Assembly (NCBI GenBank): GCA_003153435.1
Contig: PLYR01000125.1
Span: 1-64,000, forward strand
Direction of reading: 5' to 3'
Source of the DNA: Bacteroidota bacterium
Lineage (GTDB): Bacteria > Bacteroidota > Bacteroidia > Palsa-965
Length of the DNA: 64,000 nt
Position 1 is the first letter of the stretch; each line of letters begins with the position of its first letter. The position numbers were made by a program, and so were the translations under genes. Positions 29,543 through 38,113 of this stretch are shown piece by piece. The notes under the pieces were generated by a model, which did not search any database, had not been told where the DNA came from, and worked only from the letters and a program-made list of their open reading frames with translations.

Positions 29543-30241
29543 ATGACACTTGACCGGAGCATTACGCTTGATAAAGTTTCTATTTTTCAGGAACACAACC
29601 TGGTCCTCAGTAATCTTTCTTTTCATATCAACAAAGGTGAGTTGGTATACCTCCTCGGCAAGACAGGCAGTGGAAAGAGCAGTTTACTAAAGACACTTTA
29701 TGCTGACCTTCCCCTGAGCAGTGGCGAAGCAACCATATCGGGTTATAACCTGGCTTCCATCAAACGCAGAGAGATTCCTTACCTCCGGAGAAAACTAGGC
29801 ATCGTTTTTCAGGATTTCCAGCTCCTGACCGACCGGACGGTAAAGGACAATTTAAAGTTCGTACTCAAAGCAACAGGCTGGAAAAATAAAGCAGAGATGG
29901 AGCAGAGGATTGAAGATGTGCTCACAAAGGTCGGCCTTGTTACAAAGACTCATAAAATGCCTCATGAGCTTTCCGGTGGTGAACAGCAACGAATCGCTAT
30001 AGCCCGGGCCTTACTTAACGATCCTGAAGTTATTCTGGCCGATGAACCAACCGGAAACCTGGATCCAGAAACTTCGGAAGGGATAATTTCTATTCTTCTG
30101 GATATAAGCAAAAATGGACGGGCTGTACTGATCGCCACCCATGACATTATGATGTATCAGAAATTTCGTTCGAGGATTCTCAAGTGCGAAAATGGTTCGT
30201 TGTTGGATTCGAACCTTATGGAAGAAATGAAATTAAGCTGA
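29543..30241 (+). CDS. ftsE: ABC transporter ATP-binding protein, FtsE type
   Basis: A 232-aa ATPase with Walker A '[14 protein letters not shown]', Q-loop '[10 protein letters not shown]', signature '[17 protein letters not shown]', Walker B '[13 protein letters not shown]' and the H-loop 'ATHD'. The 'DRTVKDNL' segment and short length match FtsE, which with FtsX controls peptidoglycan hydrolases at the septum. ftsX is not adjacent. The alternative is a LolD/MacB-type ATPase. The 3' end overlaps the convergent glycosyltransferase by 26 bp. Confidence 0.8.
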   Translation: MTLDRSITLDKVSIFQEHNLVLSNLSFHINKGELVYLLGKTGSGKSSLLKTLYADLPLSSGEATISGYNLASIKRREIPYLRRKLGIVFQDFQLLTDRTVKDNLKFVLKATGWKNKAEMEQRIEDVLTKVGLVTKTHKMPHELSGGEQQRIAIARALLNDPEVILADEPTGNLDPETSEGIISILLDISKNGRAVLIATHDIMMYQKFRSRILKCENGSLLDSNLMEEMKLS

Positions 30242-31334
30242 GTACACTGGCTTGGTTTGAAAATCCAGCATTCAAGATTCTTTCTCTTTTTTCTATCTCT
30301 TCTTTAGCTACCGGAATCCTAAAAACCCTTTCTATCTCTTTCTTCATTCCGGCTGCACTATCCTCGGCTGAACATAATGATTCCAATCCGGTTTGCAATA
30401 CCATCTGGGAGTTTACGACACAGTGACGGCCATTATATAATGCTGCTAAAAGCTTCAGCTTTATTCCAGTTGCCTGGAAGGTAGGCAATACATTCACCTG
30501 GGCACGAAGAATCAGCTCATCAATCTCAGCGGTAGGTATATTGTCTTTAAGAGTAATATTTTTTTCTCCTGCTACAGCAGCTCGAAGCTCCGGGCTAGCG
30601 TTCTTGCCTGCAATAATCAAGGGAAAAGCTGATCCTGCAAAAACCTTTCGCACAAGGAAAAGGGCCGCTTCATTATTCTCCCCTACTTCCAGGTTTCCAT
30701 GATAAAGAGCAAACTCTCCCAGACCAGAAGGGATCACTACTTTCTCATTTGGATGAAAGGCAGGTAAAAGTCCAACCCGGGGATAGCGCTTTTTCAATTC
30801 AAGTTCATCTGCTTTTGAAATGGCAAAAACAGGATCGGCCAGATTCAGCACCTTTTCAAACTTCTTTAGCTTGACTGCTTCCCTTTTAAAATAGATTTTT
30901 TTAAAAAATCGCCTTTCAACCCGAGCAAGGTTCTCATAATAATCGTGTTCAATATTATGATTCCGGACCATCAATTTCCTTCCTCTCAACCTCTGTTCAC
31001 TAAGGTAGTAACAACTGTGAAGACCTTCGAATAATATGGGGTAGGAATCAAGAAGGAGCCTGTTTATCAAGTCCTCCCCTTTTCTTGAAATAACTATATA
31101 TGGTAGTGAGCTTAATAGAAAGCGTTTATTCATTTCCCGGCGATAGTAAAAAACTTCTACACAATATTTTTCTAGCTCCTCTGATCTGGGCCGGCCATAT
31201 TCAAAGCAGTGAAGGTGGACCTTTACTCCATTTGCTTGCAGGGCCTTTATTTTATAGAAAACATCGATCACGCCTCCATAATCAGGAGGGTATGGAACGT
31301 CAAAAGAAACGATATGAATGTGTTTAGGCTGCAA
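30216..31334 (-). CDS. Glycosyltransferase (GT4-like)
   Basis: A 372-aa transferase of the GT-B fold. The N-terminal half starts 'KHIHIVSFDVPYPPDYGG' and has 'RNHNIEHDYYENLA'. The C-terminal half has 'FALYHGNLEVGENNEAA', 'PLIIAGKNAS' and 'VNVLPTFQATGIKLKLLAAL', resembling the nucleotide-sugar-binding half of GT4 enzymes. The start is TTG at 31334: an in-frame TGA lies two codons upstream and the family N-terminus begins at once. It follows another glycosyltransferase by 52 bp, so the two may form an operon for a surface glycan. Donor and acceptor are unknown. The stop lies inside the end of ftsE. Confidence 0.8.
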   Translation of the reverse strand: MQPKHIHIVSFDVPYPPDYGGVIDVFYKIKALQANGVKVHLHCFEYGRPRSEELEKYCVEVFYYRREMNKRFLLSSLPYIVISRKGEDLINRLLLDSYPILFEGLHSCYYLSEQRLRGRKLMVRNHNIEHDYYENLARVERRFFKKIYFKREAVKLKKFEKVLNLADPVFAISKADELELKKRYPRVGLLPAFHPNEKVVIPSGLGEFALYHGNLEVGENNEAALFLVRKVFAGSAFPLIIAGKNASPELRAAVAGEKNITLKDNIPTAEIDELILRAQVNVLPTFQATGIKLKLLAALYNGRHCVVNSQMVLQTGLESLCSAEDSAAGMKKEIERVFRIPVAKEEIEKRERILNAGFSNQASVLSLISFLP

Positions 31335-31386
31335 GGATCAACAAAATTAATTACCTATGGAGGAAATAGGGTTGCCGGACTTCAAT

Positions 31387-32526
31387 TCAATTGTGTTTCC
31401 CCTTAAAAAGAAACCCTTTGAAGACATCCATGATTCTTCCTTCATCCATTTCCCAGCAAAGTTCCTGGGCTGCAAGTTTAGTGTTTTCCTTCCATATTTT
31501 CATTTGCTCAGGATCATATAAAACTTTTTTCAATAATTCTGCCAGAGTATCTGACTTGGTATCTGTTAGGACTGCACCAATCTTATATTGTTCTATGATC
31601 TTCCTGACCTCCACAAGGTCTGAACCGATAACAGGAATCCCGGCATGGATGTAGTCGAACAACTTGTTGGGCAGGCTGTAGCGATAATTTATGTTCGAAT
31701 CTTTGTCCAAAGTGAGCCCGATATCAGCCAATCTGGTATACTGACAAAGTAGTGGAAAAGGAATCTTATCAACAAATCGCACTTTATCTTCCAGCTGGAG
31801 ATCCGCCACCATATTCTTCAGAGATGGGATTACATCCCCTGAACCGATAATAAGTAACATCGCACCTTCCATAAAACGCATTGCCCCAACCGCTTCTTCA
31901 GCTCCTCTATCGATGTTTATTCCTGCCCCCTGAAGTAAAATTATCTTTTTATCCTCCGGTAACCCGAGTTCTGCCTTTGCTAACTCTGTTGCTGGCCCCA
32001 AGGAGGATTGGCCTCTGGGCATATTACGTATCACCTGAACAGGTATTTTATATTCTTCCTGGTATATTTTTGCAATGGAGTCATTCACCGTAAACACATA
32101 TTTCATTTTCGGAAAGAGAAAACGCTCCAGTCCTTTCCAAATTTTCTTTTTCACGGAACTTTGTTGCAACTCTGGCACTTCACAGAATAATTCATGGGTA
32201 TCATAGATCAAAGGAATGCGTTTTATTCTTGAAACAAGATAGTTTGGAAATAAAGTATCAAGATCATTTGCTACCAAAACATCCACCTTTCGAAAAAGGA
32301 GTTGAAAGAAAAGCCTGATTTGGAAAAAGAAATAAAAGAGAGGCCCCTTCTCAAACAGAAGCGGCATCCGAGAAGTTTTGTATCTGCGGGGTGCAAGGGC
32401 CTGGCTCTGTTTTTGCTGCCGCCCAATGAGAAGTACGTTGAACCCCATCTCTTGTATTGTCGTGCACATTTTATGCACTCGCTGATCAGTGGACAGGTCA
32501 TTAATTACAGATGCAATTACAATCAT
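31387..32526 (-). CDS. Glycosyltransferase family 4 protein
   Basis: A GT-B transferase of 379 aa. Features: 'NDLSTDQRVHKMC' near the N-terminus, 'DVLVANDLDTLF', 'IYDTHELFCEVP', and the C-terminal donor site 'ILLQGAGINIDRGAEEA' followed by 'LPNKLFDYIHAGIPVIGSDL'. I chose ATG 32526 (MIVIASV...) over TTG 32535 because the family N-terminus begins there. It is upstream of, and probably co-transcribed with, the glycosyltransferase at 30216-31334. It likely builds a surface polysaccharide or glycolipid; sugar specificity is unknown. Confidence 0.88.
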   Translation of the reverse strand: MIVIASVINDLSTDQRVHKMCTTIQEMGFNVLLIGRQQKQSQALAPRRYKTSRMPLLFEKGPLFYFFFQIRLFFQLLFRKVDVLVANDLDTLFPNYLVSRIKRIPLIYDTHELFCEVPELQQSSVKKKIWKGLERFLFPKMKYVFTVNDSIAKIYQEEYKIPVQVIRNMPRGQSSLGPATELAKAELGLPEDKKIILLQGAGINIDRGAEEAVGAMRFMEGAMLLIIGSGDVIPSLKNMVADLQLEDKVRFVDKIPFPLLCQYTRLADIGLTLDKDSNINYRYSLPNKLFDYIHAGIPVIGSDLVEVRKIIEQYKIGAVLTDTKSDTLAELLKKVLYDPEQMKIWKENTKLAAQELCWEMDEGRIMDVFKGFLFKGKHN

Positions 32527-32624
32527 ACAATGCAAGGATGAGGCTTACAAATATACACAGAGATATGAATAACTTGTTGTGTATAAAAGAGAGGGAGGAC
32601 AGCTCATTTCCCGGTATTCCTTGC

Positions 32625-32632
32625 TAAATTTG
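32625..32632 (+). promoter_or_regulatory. Putative promoter -7 box TAAATTTG directly before murB
   Basis: A full TAnnTTTG match ending 5 bp before the murB ATG. If used, transcription starts at or next to the A of the start codon, giving a leaderless mRNA. The -33 element is weak. Confidence 0.4.
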
Positions 32633-32637
32633 GTTCA

Positions 32638-33657
32638 ATGATTATCCTACGGGACCACCCCCTTTATAACCTGAATACTTTTGGCATAAAGGCCATCGCC
32701 AATTATTTTACAGAACTCACTTCCGCTGAGGAGATGAAGGAATTACTTCATCATGAATCCTACAAAACCATGCCCAAGCTAATTCTTGGCGGAGGAAGCA
32801 ATTTGCTCCTGATACAGGAAAACATAAATGGACTTGTACTGAAGAACAGTATCCATGGTATCTCCAAAGTAAAAGAAGATCGGGATTATGTATATGTTCG
32901 TGCAGGTGCAGGGGAGAGCTGGCATGGACTTGTATCCTACTGTCTTCAACACAATTATGCGGGAGTGGAAAACCTGTCGTTGATTCCAGGTAATGTAGGA
33001 GCGGCGCCCATGCAGAATATCGGAGCGTATGGCGTGGAGCTGAAAGATGTATTTTCAGAACTGGAAGCTCTAAATATTAATGACCTGAAAATGGAGATTT
33101 TCAATTCAGCTCAGTGCCGTTTTGGCTACCGGGAAAGTGTTTTCAAACATGAGTTAAAAGATAGGTACATTATCACTTCTGTTACACTAAGACTGAATAA
33201 AGTACCACGATTCAACACATCGTATGGAGCTATCACCCAGGAACTCGAATCAATGGGGGTGCAGGAAGTGTCGATCGCCGCTATCAGTGCAGCTGTATGC
33301 AATATAAGAAGGAGCAAGCTACCAGATCCTGCAAAGATTGGGAATGCTGGAAGCTTTTTCAAGAATCCAGAAGTTAAAACAGAAAAATACAATGCATTAA
33401 AATCAGTATTCCCTTCGATCGTTGGGTACCCACTTGAAAACGGAAACACAAAGCTTGCAGCAGGCTGGCTCATAGAACAATGTGGATGGAAGGGAAAAAT
33501 CATAGGTAATGCTGGAGTTCATAAACTTCAAGCCCTTGTATTGATAAACAACGGAAATGCCAGTGGGAAAGAAATCTATGAACTTTCTCGGCAGATCCTG
33601 GATTCTGTTCTTGAAAAATTTGGTGTTACGCTGGAAAGAGAGGTAAACATTTATTAG
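32638..33657 (+). CDS. murB: UDP-N-acetylmuramate dehydrogenase
   Basis: Reduces UDP-GlcNAc-enolpyruvate to UDP-MurNAc with NADPH and FAD, the second committed step of peptidoglycan precursor synthesis. The 339-aa length is that of type I MurB. FAD-binding motifs are 'LGGGSNLLL' and 'SLIPGNVGAAPMQNIGAYG'; the catalytic region includes 'GYRESVFK', 'NAGSFFKNP' (active-site Ser) and 'AAGWLIEQCGWKG'. The stop overlaps the aroA stop on the other strand by 4 bp. Confidence 0.97.
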   Translation: MIILRDHPLYNLNTFGIKAIANYFTELTSAEEMKELLHHESYKTMPKLILGGGSNLLLIQENINGLVLKNSIHGISKVKEDRDYVYVRAGAGESWHGLVSYCLQHNYAGVENLSLIPGNVGAAPMQNIGAYGVELKDVFSELEALNINDLKMEIFNSAQCRFGYRESVFKHELKDRYIITSVTLRLNKVPRFNTSYGAITQELESMGVQEVSIAAISAAVCNIRRSKLPDPAKIGNAGSFFKNPEVKTEKYNALKSVFPSIVGYPLENGNTKLAAGWLIEQCGWKGKIIGNAGVHKLQALVLINNGNASGKEIYELSRQILDSVLEKFGVTLEREVNIY

Positions 33658-34916
33658 GAATTCAGTTCTTCGATTACAAATCCTGCCGAACGAAGATCAT
33701 TCCAAAAGTTAGGGTAGGATTTCCGAACAACAGCTGGGTCTTTAATCTCCACAGATTTTCCCAAAATGGCTAACGGAGCAAACGACATCGCCATCCTGTG
33801 ATCCTCATAGCACTCAATCGGAGAATCTGGCACTACCCCAGCTCCTTCTGGAAGAATCTCAATAATACCATTATCTGTAATCTTTACCTCGGTTTTCATT
33901 TTCCCAAGTTCATTCTTCAGGGCAATCAGTCGGTTCGTTTCCTTAATAGTTAACGTTTCCAAACCATTGAACAGAGAAGGGATTCCGAGTGCAGCTACCA
34001 CCACCGACAAAGTCTGGGCAATGTCAGGACAATCGGAAAAATTATAAGCTAGGTTTTCCGCATTCACTTTTTCCCTGGTCAACCTGATACCTCCTTCAAT
34101 GAACTCCGTATGAACGCCAAAGAATTCAAATAGCTGAGTCACCACGGAATCACCTTGCAAGCTATGCTCTTTCAGTCCCATAATTGTAAAATCGACATGA
34201 GTAGCCAAAGCTGCGGCTGCATACCAGTATGATGCTGCGCTCCAATCTCCTTCAATTTTATATACATTACTCTCTGCTTCTTTCACAGAATATTGCTGGC
34301 TACTTACTGAAATGCAATCCTCCTGATATTGACCATAGACGTTGAAATACTCCATCATCTTCAGTGTCATATTTATATAAGGATGTGAAACTGGTCTGCC
34401 TCCGCTGAATCGGATGGTTAGGCCATGAGGCAACATAGGTACAATGAGGAGGAGCGCTGTCACAAACTGGCTGCTTATGGAAGGATCAAGTGTCGCTTCA
34501 TTTCCCTTAAGGGAGACTCCATGAATCCGAACCGGGGGAAAGCCTTCCTTTTCCGTATACTCAATCCTTGCACCTAGCTGCCTGAGGGCATCCACCAAAG
34601 GTTTTATAGGTCTTTTTTTCATCCGGTCTGAGCCCGTCAGGATCCTTTCTCCGGGAATAGACGCAAAGTAGGCGGTAAGGAAGCGGATAGTCGTTCCGGC
34701 TGGTCCAACATCATATACATCCTTGGGGTTTACTACGTCTGTTTCCAGTATCCGCTGTAAAGTCTGAGTATCTTCGGCCTCTGCCAGATTGGAGATGGTA
34801 AAATCCTCCTCACAAATGGCATGCATAATCAGTGCCCGATTACTCTCACTTTTGGACGCGGTAAGGTTTATGCTTCCTTTAAGTTCTCGCGTAGGGTGAG
34901 AAATTTTATATCTCAT
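33654..34916 (-). CDS. aroA: 3-phosphoshikimate 1-carboxyvinyltransferase (EPSP synthase)
   Basis: Joins phosphoenolpyruvate to shikimate-3-phosphate, the sixth step of the shikimate pathway. The 420-aa protein carries 'NLTASKSESNRALIMHAI' at the N-terminus (the conserved Lys and Arg bind substrate), 'GPAGTTIRFLTAYFA', 'DPSISSQFVTALLL' and the closing 'ECYEDHRMAMSFAPLAI'. aroB lies 2 kb away on the same strand, separated by the oppositely oriented DUF349 gene. A 256-bp divergent gap with an unusual nested inverted repeat lies upstream. Confidence 0.96.
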   Translation of the reverse strand: MRYKISHPTRELKGSINLTASKSESNRALIMHAICEEDFTISNLAEAEDTQTLQRILETDVVNPKDVYDVGPAGTTIRFLTAYFASIPGERILTGSDRMKKRPIKPLVDALRQLGARIEYTEKEGFPPVRIHGVSLKGNEATLDPSISSQFVTALLLIVPMLPHGLTIRFSGGRPVSHPYINMTLKMMEYFNVYGQYQEDCISVSSQQYSVKEAESNVYKIEGDWSAASYWYAAAALATHVDFTIMGLKEHSLQGDSVVTQLFEFFGVHTEFIEGGIRLTREKVNAENLAYNFSDCPDIAQTLSVVVAALGIPSLFNGLETLTIKETNRLIALKNELGKMKTEVKITDNGIIEILPEGAGVVPDSPIECYEDHRMAMSFAPLAILGKSVEIKDPAVVRKSYPNFWNDLRSAGFVIEELNS

Positions 34917-34988
34917 AATGAGTTTGAGGACATATTCTTGGGGCTAAGTTAATAATTCCTCCATTCAAAGTACTGAAGAAGTCGTTTT

Positions 34989-35035
34989 AAAGCATGAAAC
35001 AGGTTTTAAAAAACCTGAATCCTGAACTATGCTTT
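34989..35035. repeat. Nested inverted repeat in the aroA/DUF349 divergent gap
   Basis: The outer arms AAAGCAT (34989-34995) and ATGCTTT (35029-35035) enclose an inner perfect hairpin CAGGTTTT-AA-AAAACCTG (35000-35017). The element has no T tract and is not at a gene end, so it is not an obvious terminator. It could be an operator or a small structured RNA. Confidence 0.4.
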
Positions 35036-35172
35036 TCTCGCTTAATCCCTCAAATCATTTGTCTGGTTTGGGATTTTTGGTAATTTTATAAATAATAAAT
35101 CGTAGTTTTTTAGAATTTTATCCATTAACATCTGCCATTGTCTGGAAGAAGAGAGACTTTGCAAAAAAACAA

Positions 35173-36888
35173 ATGAAGACCGACTTAATCGAAAAAATGG
35201 AAGCTTTGCTTCTGACTGAAGATATTTTATCTGTATCCCATGAGGTACGCTCCATTCAGATTGCATTTGAAAATGAACTTGCAAAAGAAACAGAGGTTAC
35301 AAGACAGGAATTTACTGATAATGGTGGTAGTCCTCGCGACTTTAAACATGTGAAGCAGGCTGAAGACTTGAAACTAGAACAGCTGTTTAGCTCTTACAAG
35401 GAACAGAAAAAGGCACAGGAAAAAAAGATATTACTCGAACAATTACGCCATCAGGAAATAAAAGTTTCCATCATTGAAAAGATTAAGGCTCTTGGCGATA
35501 TTCAAACTCAGCCTGGGAAGGCCCTTAAAACTCTAAAAGATCTTCAACTACAATGGGCCCAGGCAGGAAATGTTTCTTCACATGCTTATAAAGACCTTCA
35601 GAATGAGTACAGTAAGGCTGTTGAGAAATTCTATTACAGCCTGGATATATACAAAGTACTTCAGGAGCATGATTTCAAGAAAAACCTGGAACTAAAAACT
35701 GAAATTGTTGGTAAGTTGCAGACTCTTATTCAGAATCCCCAGATCAAAGAAATAGAACGCCTTATCAAGGTCTATCGAGACGAATGGGATGAAGTAGGTC
35801 CTGTCCAGAATGAAAAATGGGAAATCCTCAAAGCACAGTGGAGGGGTGGATTGGATATTATTTACGCCAAACTAAAGGCTCATTATAAAGCTCTCGAGGA
35901 ACAAAAAGAAAGGAACCTGGCCCTAAAAGCCGAACTCCTTGCTAAAGCCAAGGAACTGGTTACAGATCTTCCAACGGATGAAGAAGGCTGGAAAAAAAAT
36001 ACGGACCAGTTACTGTCTGTTCAGAAAGAATGGAGATCGACAGGGTTTACGCAGAAGGGAAAAGGGGAAACCCTTTGGGCTGCATTCCGTGAGACCTGCG
36101 ATCAGTTTTTTGAAGCGAAGAATGTTTTTTATACTGCAATAAAAGAAAGCCGCAGCGGACTTAAAAAACAGAAACTAGATCTTATAGAAAAGGCAGAAGC
36201 TTTAAGTTCAAGCACCCTCTGGAAGGAAACATCGGATAAGATGATCCGGCTCCAGGCTGACTGGAAGAGAATTCCAAGCGCCGGATTACATGAAGAGCCC
36301 CGGCTATTTTACCGGTTCAGGAAAGCTTGTAACTTGTTCTTTGATAACAAGAAGAAACATTTCGAGGCTATAGACGCGGCTGCAGAAAACGAAAGCAAAC
36401 AAAAAGAAGAGCTCCTAACACGCTTTCAGGCCGAAAAGTTAAGCGGAGATCAGATATCAGACCGCGAAATGCTGCAAAAATACCGCACCGAATGGTTTAG
36501 CGGAGGACCCATTCCAATGAGAGACCGAAAGAGGTTGAATGACAACTTCTTTAAACACATGGAGGATTTGTACGGAAAGTTGAATGTAAATCAGGCAGAA
36601 CTTGCATTGATCTTGTTTTCGAATAAGCTCGACAGGCTTGAGCGGGAAGACCATACAGGCAACTTGCTTCAAAAGGAATTCGATTACATCAAAAAACAAG
36701 CAGAGCAAATCCATTTGGATATTCTCAAGTATGAAAACAATCTGGGCTTTTTCAAAACTACAAAAGGAGATAACCCTTTACTTAGTGAAATAAAAAATAA
36801 AATAGCTGCAGAAAAAGAAAGATTAACTCAACTCAAGGTGAAGCAAAAAATGGCGAGGGAAGTTTTAAACAGGCTCGTACAGCAATAG
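35173..36888 (+). CDS. DUF349 repeat coiled-coil protein
   Basis: A 571-aa hydrophilic, helix-rich protein with no signal peptide or membrane segment. At least four DUF349-type repeats are visible, each with a tryptophan-containing core: 'LQLQWAQAGNVS', 'YRDEWDEVGPV', 'VQKEWRSTGFTQKGKG', 'LQADWKRIPSAG' and 'YRTEWFSGGPIP'. Long charged helices link them and a coiled coil closes the chain. In Bacteroidota DUF349 proteins are common, cytoplasmic and of unknown function. It stands alone, with the divergent aroA upstream and convergent aroB 21 bp downstream. Confidence 0.88.
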   Translation: MKTDLIEKMEALLLTEDILSVSHEVRSIQIAFENELAKETEVTRQEFTDNGGSPRDFKHVKQAEDLKLEQLFSSYKEQKKAQEKKILLEQLRHQEIKVSIIEKIKALGDIQTQPGKALKTLKDLQLQWAQAGNVSSHAYKDLQNEYSKAVEKFYYSLDIYKVLQEHDFKKNLELKTEIVGKLQTLIQNPQIKEIERLIKVYRDEWDEVGPVQNEKWEILKAQWRGGLDIIYAKLKAHYKALEEQKERNLALKAELLAKAKELVTDLPTDEEGWKKNTDQLLSVQKEWRSTGFTQKGKGETLWAAFRETCDQFFEAKNVFYTAIKESRSGLKKQKLDLIEKAEALSSSTLWKETSDKMIRLQADWKRIPSAGLHEEPRLFYRFRKACNLFFDNKKKHFEAIDAAAENESKQKEELLTRFQAEKLSGDQISDREMLQKYRTEWFSGGPIPMRDRKRLNDNFFKHMEDLYGKLNVNQAELALILFSNKLDRLEREDHTGNLLQKEFDYIKKQAEQIHLDILKYENNLGFFKTTKGDNPLLSEIKNKIAAEKERLTQLKVKQKMAREVLNRLVQQ

Positions 36889-36909
36889 CCCCAATTGTTT
36901 AACTTTTAC

Positions 36910-38001
36910 TCAGTTCCAGGATTGATAATCCCTGTAAAATTTAAGGGCTTCTTTAATCATGTAGGTATCAACAGTACAATTCACTTCGCAGGATCCAATA
37001 GCTTTTAATAGCGTAAAATTCAATTCTTCTCCAACATTCTTTTTATCATGCATCATAAGCTCCAGGAGTCTGTGATCGGCCATTGGCTCTAGGTCTTTGT
37101 AGCCGAAGCGCTCCATAATAAAATTACTGATCGATTTCAGGTCTTTATGAGAAAGCCCTGTCTTAAGATGGGAGAGATAAGCTTCCGTAATCATGCCGAT
37201 TGCCACTGCTTCTCCATGTAAAAGTTTCTGTGAAGGACTTTCGAGGTAAAAACTCTCGATGGCATGTCCAATAGTATGCCCGAAATTAAGCGCTTTTCTC
37301 AATCCTTTTTCATAAGGGTCAGCCTGAACGATACTGTTTTTAACGCGGATGGAGTACTCGATCATCTTCTGCCATACCGCTCCATCTGCTACATTCGTGT
37401 TGCGTACAAAATCCCAGTATGATGCGTCAGCAATCAGAGCATGCTTTACAACTTCAGCAAAACCGCTCATCATCTCTCTGCGGCTTAAAGTCTTCAGGAA
37501 ATCAGGATAGATGAATACGGCTTTCGGGCTGCTGAACACACCAATTTCATTCTTAAGGTGATCCAGATCTACGCCAACTTTCCCTCCAATGGATGCGTCA
37601 ACCTGAGAGAGTAAAGTGGTAGGTACATTTACAAAGGGAATCCCCCTTTTGAATGTGGATGCGACAAAGCCACCCATATCTCCAATTACTCCTCCTCCTA
37701 GGTTAATCAGGAGTGATTGGCGATCAGCTCCCATCTCCCCCAGGGTTTTCCAGAGGCGGGTACAGACCTCTATGCTCTTGCTTGCCTCCCCGCTTTCAAT
37801 CTCCAACACCTGAATTTCTTTGAATCGATCCACGAATGAGGAGACAATCGGCAGGCAATGTTCAGCAGTAAACTCATCTACGAGTGCAAAAAGACGGCTA
37901 TTGCAGAATTTGGGCTCCTGCAGGAAGGCATTCAGTTCCAGGATTGAACCCTTTCCGATAAATATATCATACCCGGTAGATTGAATGATTGAACTGCCCA
38001 T
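36910..38001 (-). CDS. aroB: 3-dehydroquinate synthase
   Basis: Converts DAHP to 3-dehydroquinate using NAD+ and a divalent metal, the second step of the shikimate pathway. The 363-aa chain has the NAD-binding 'LINLGGGVIGDMGGFVAS', 'VPTTLLSQVDASIGGK', 'GFAEVVKHALI' and the metal-ligand region 'LNFGHTIGHAIES' with 'LLHGEAVAIGM'. The length is normal. It is divergent from proline dehydrogenase across a 112-bp gap. Confidence 0.97.
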   Translation of the reverse strand: MGSSIIQSTGYDIFIGKGSILELNAFLQEPKFCNSRLFALVDEFTAEHCLPIVSSFVDRFKEIQVLEIESGEASKSIEVCTRLWKTLGEMGADRQSLLINLGGGVIGDMGGFVASTFKRGIPFVNVPTTLLSQVDASIGGKVGVDLDHLKNEIGVFSSPKAVFIYPDFLKTLSRREMMSGFAEVVKHALIADASYWDFVRNTNVADGAVWQKMIEYSIRVKNSIVQADPYEKGLRKALNFGHTIGHAIESFYLESPSQKLLHGEAVAIGMITEAYLSHLKTGLSHKDLKSISNFIMERFGYKDLEPMADHRLLELMMHDKKNVGEELNFTLLKAIGSCEVNCTVDTYMIKEALKFYRDYQSWN

Positions 38002-38086
38002 AGTTTAACAAAGGAACGAAAATTTAATACTCCGAAAAAGAAGGCCATCTGTTTCTTTCCGTTTTACGCATATTCGGGCTAAACCA

Positions 38087-38094
38087 TATCTTTG
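38087..38094 (+). promoter_or_regulatory. Putative proline dehydrogenase promoter, -7 box TATCTTTG
   Basis: A perfect TAnnTTTG box with TTTT about 21 bp upstream (38062-38065). It ends 19 bp before the ATG at 38114, giving a very short leader. Confidence 0.55.
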
Positions 38095-38113
38095 TGACTT
38101 TAAAATTTAATGA

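Noticed and set aside
30203-30213. tRNA T-arm-like GGTTCGAATCC on the minus strand
   Set aside because: The flanking bases do not pair into a T stem and no acceptor or anticodon arms are near; it is the 3' end of ftsE.
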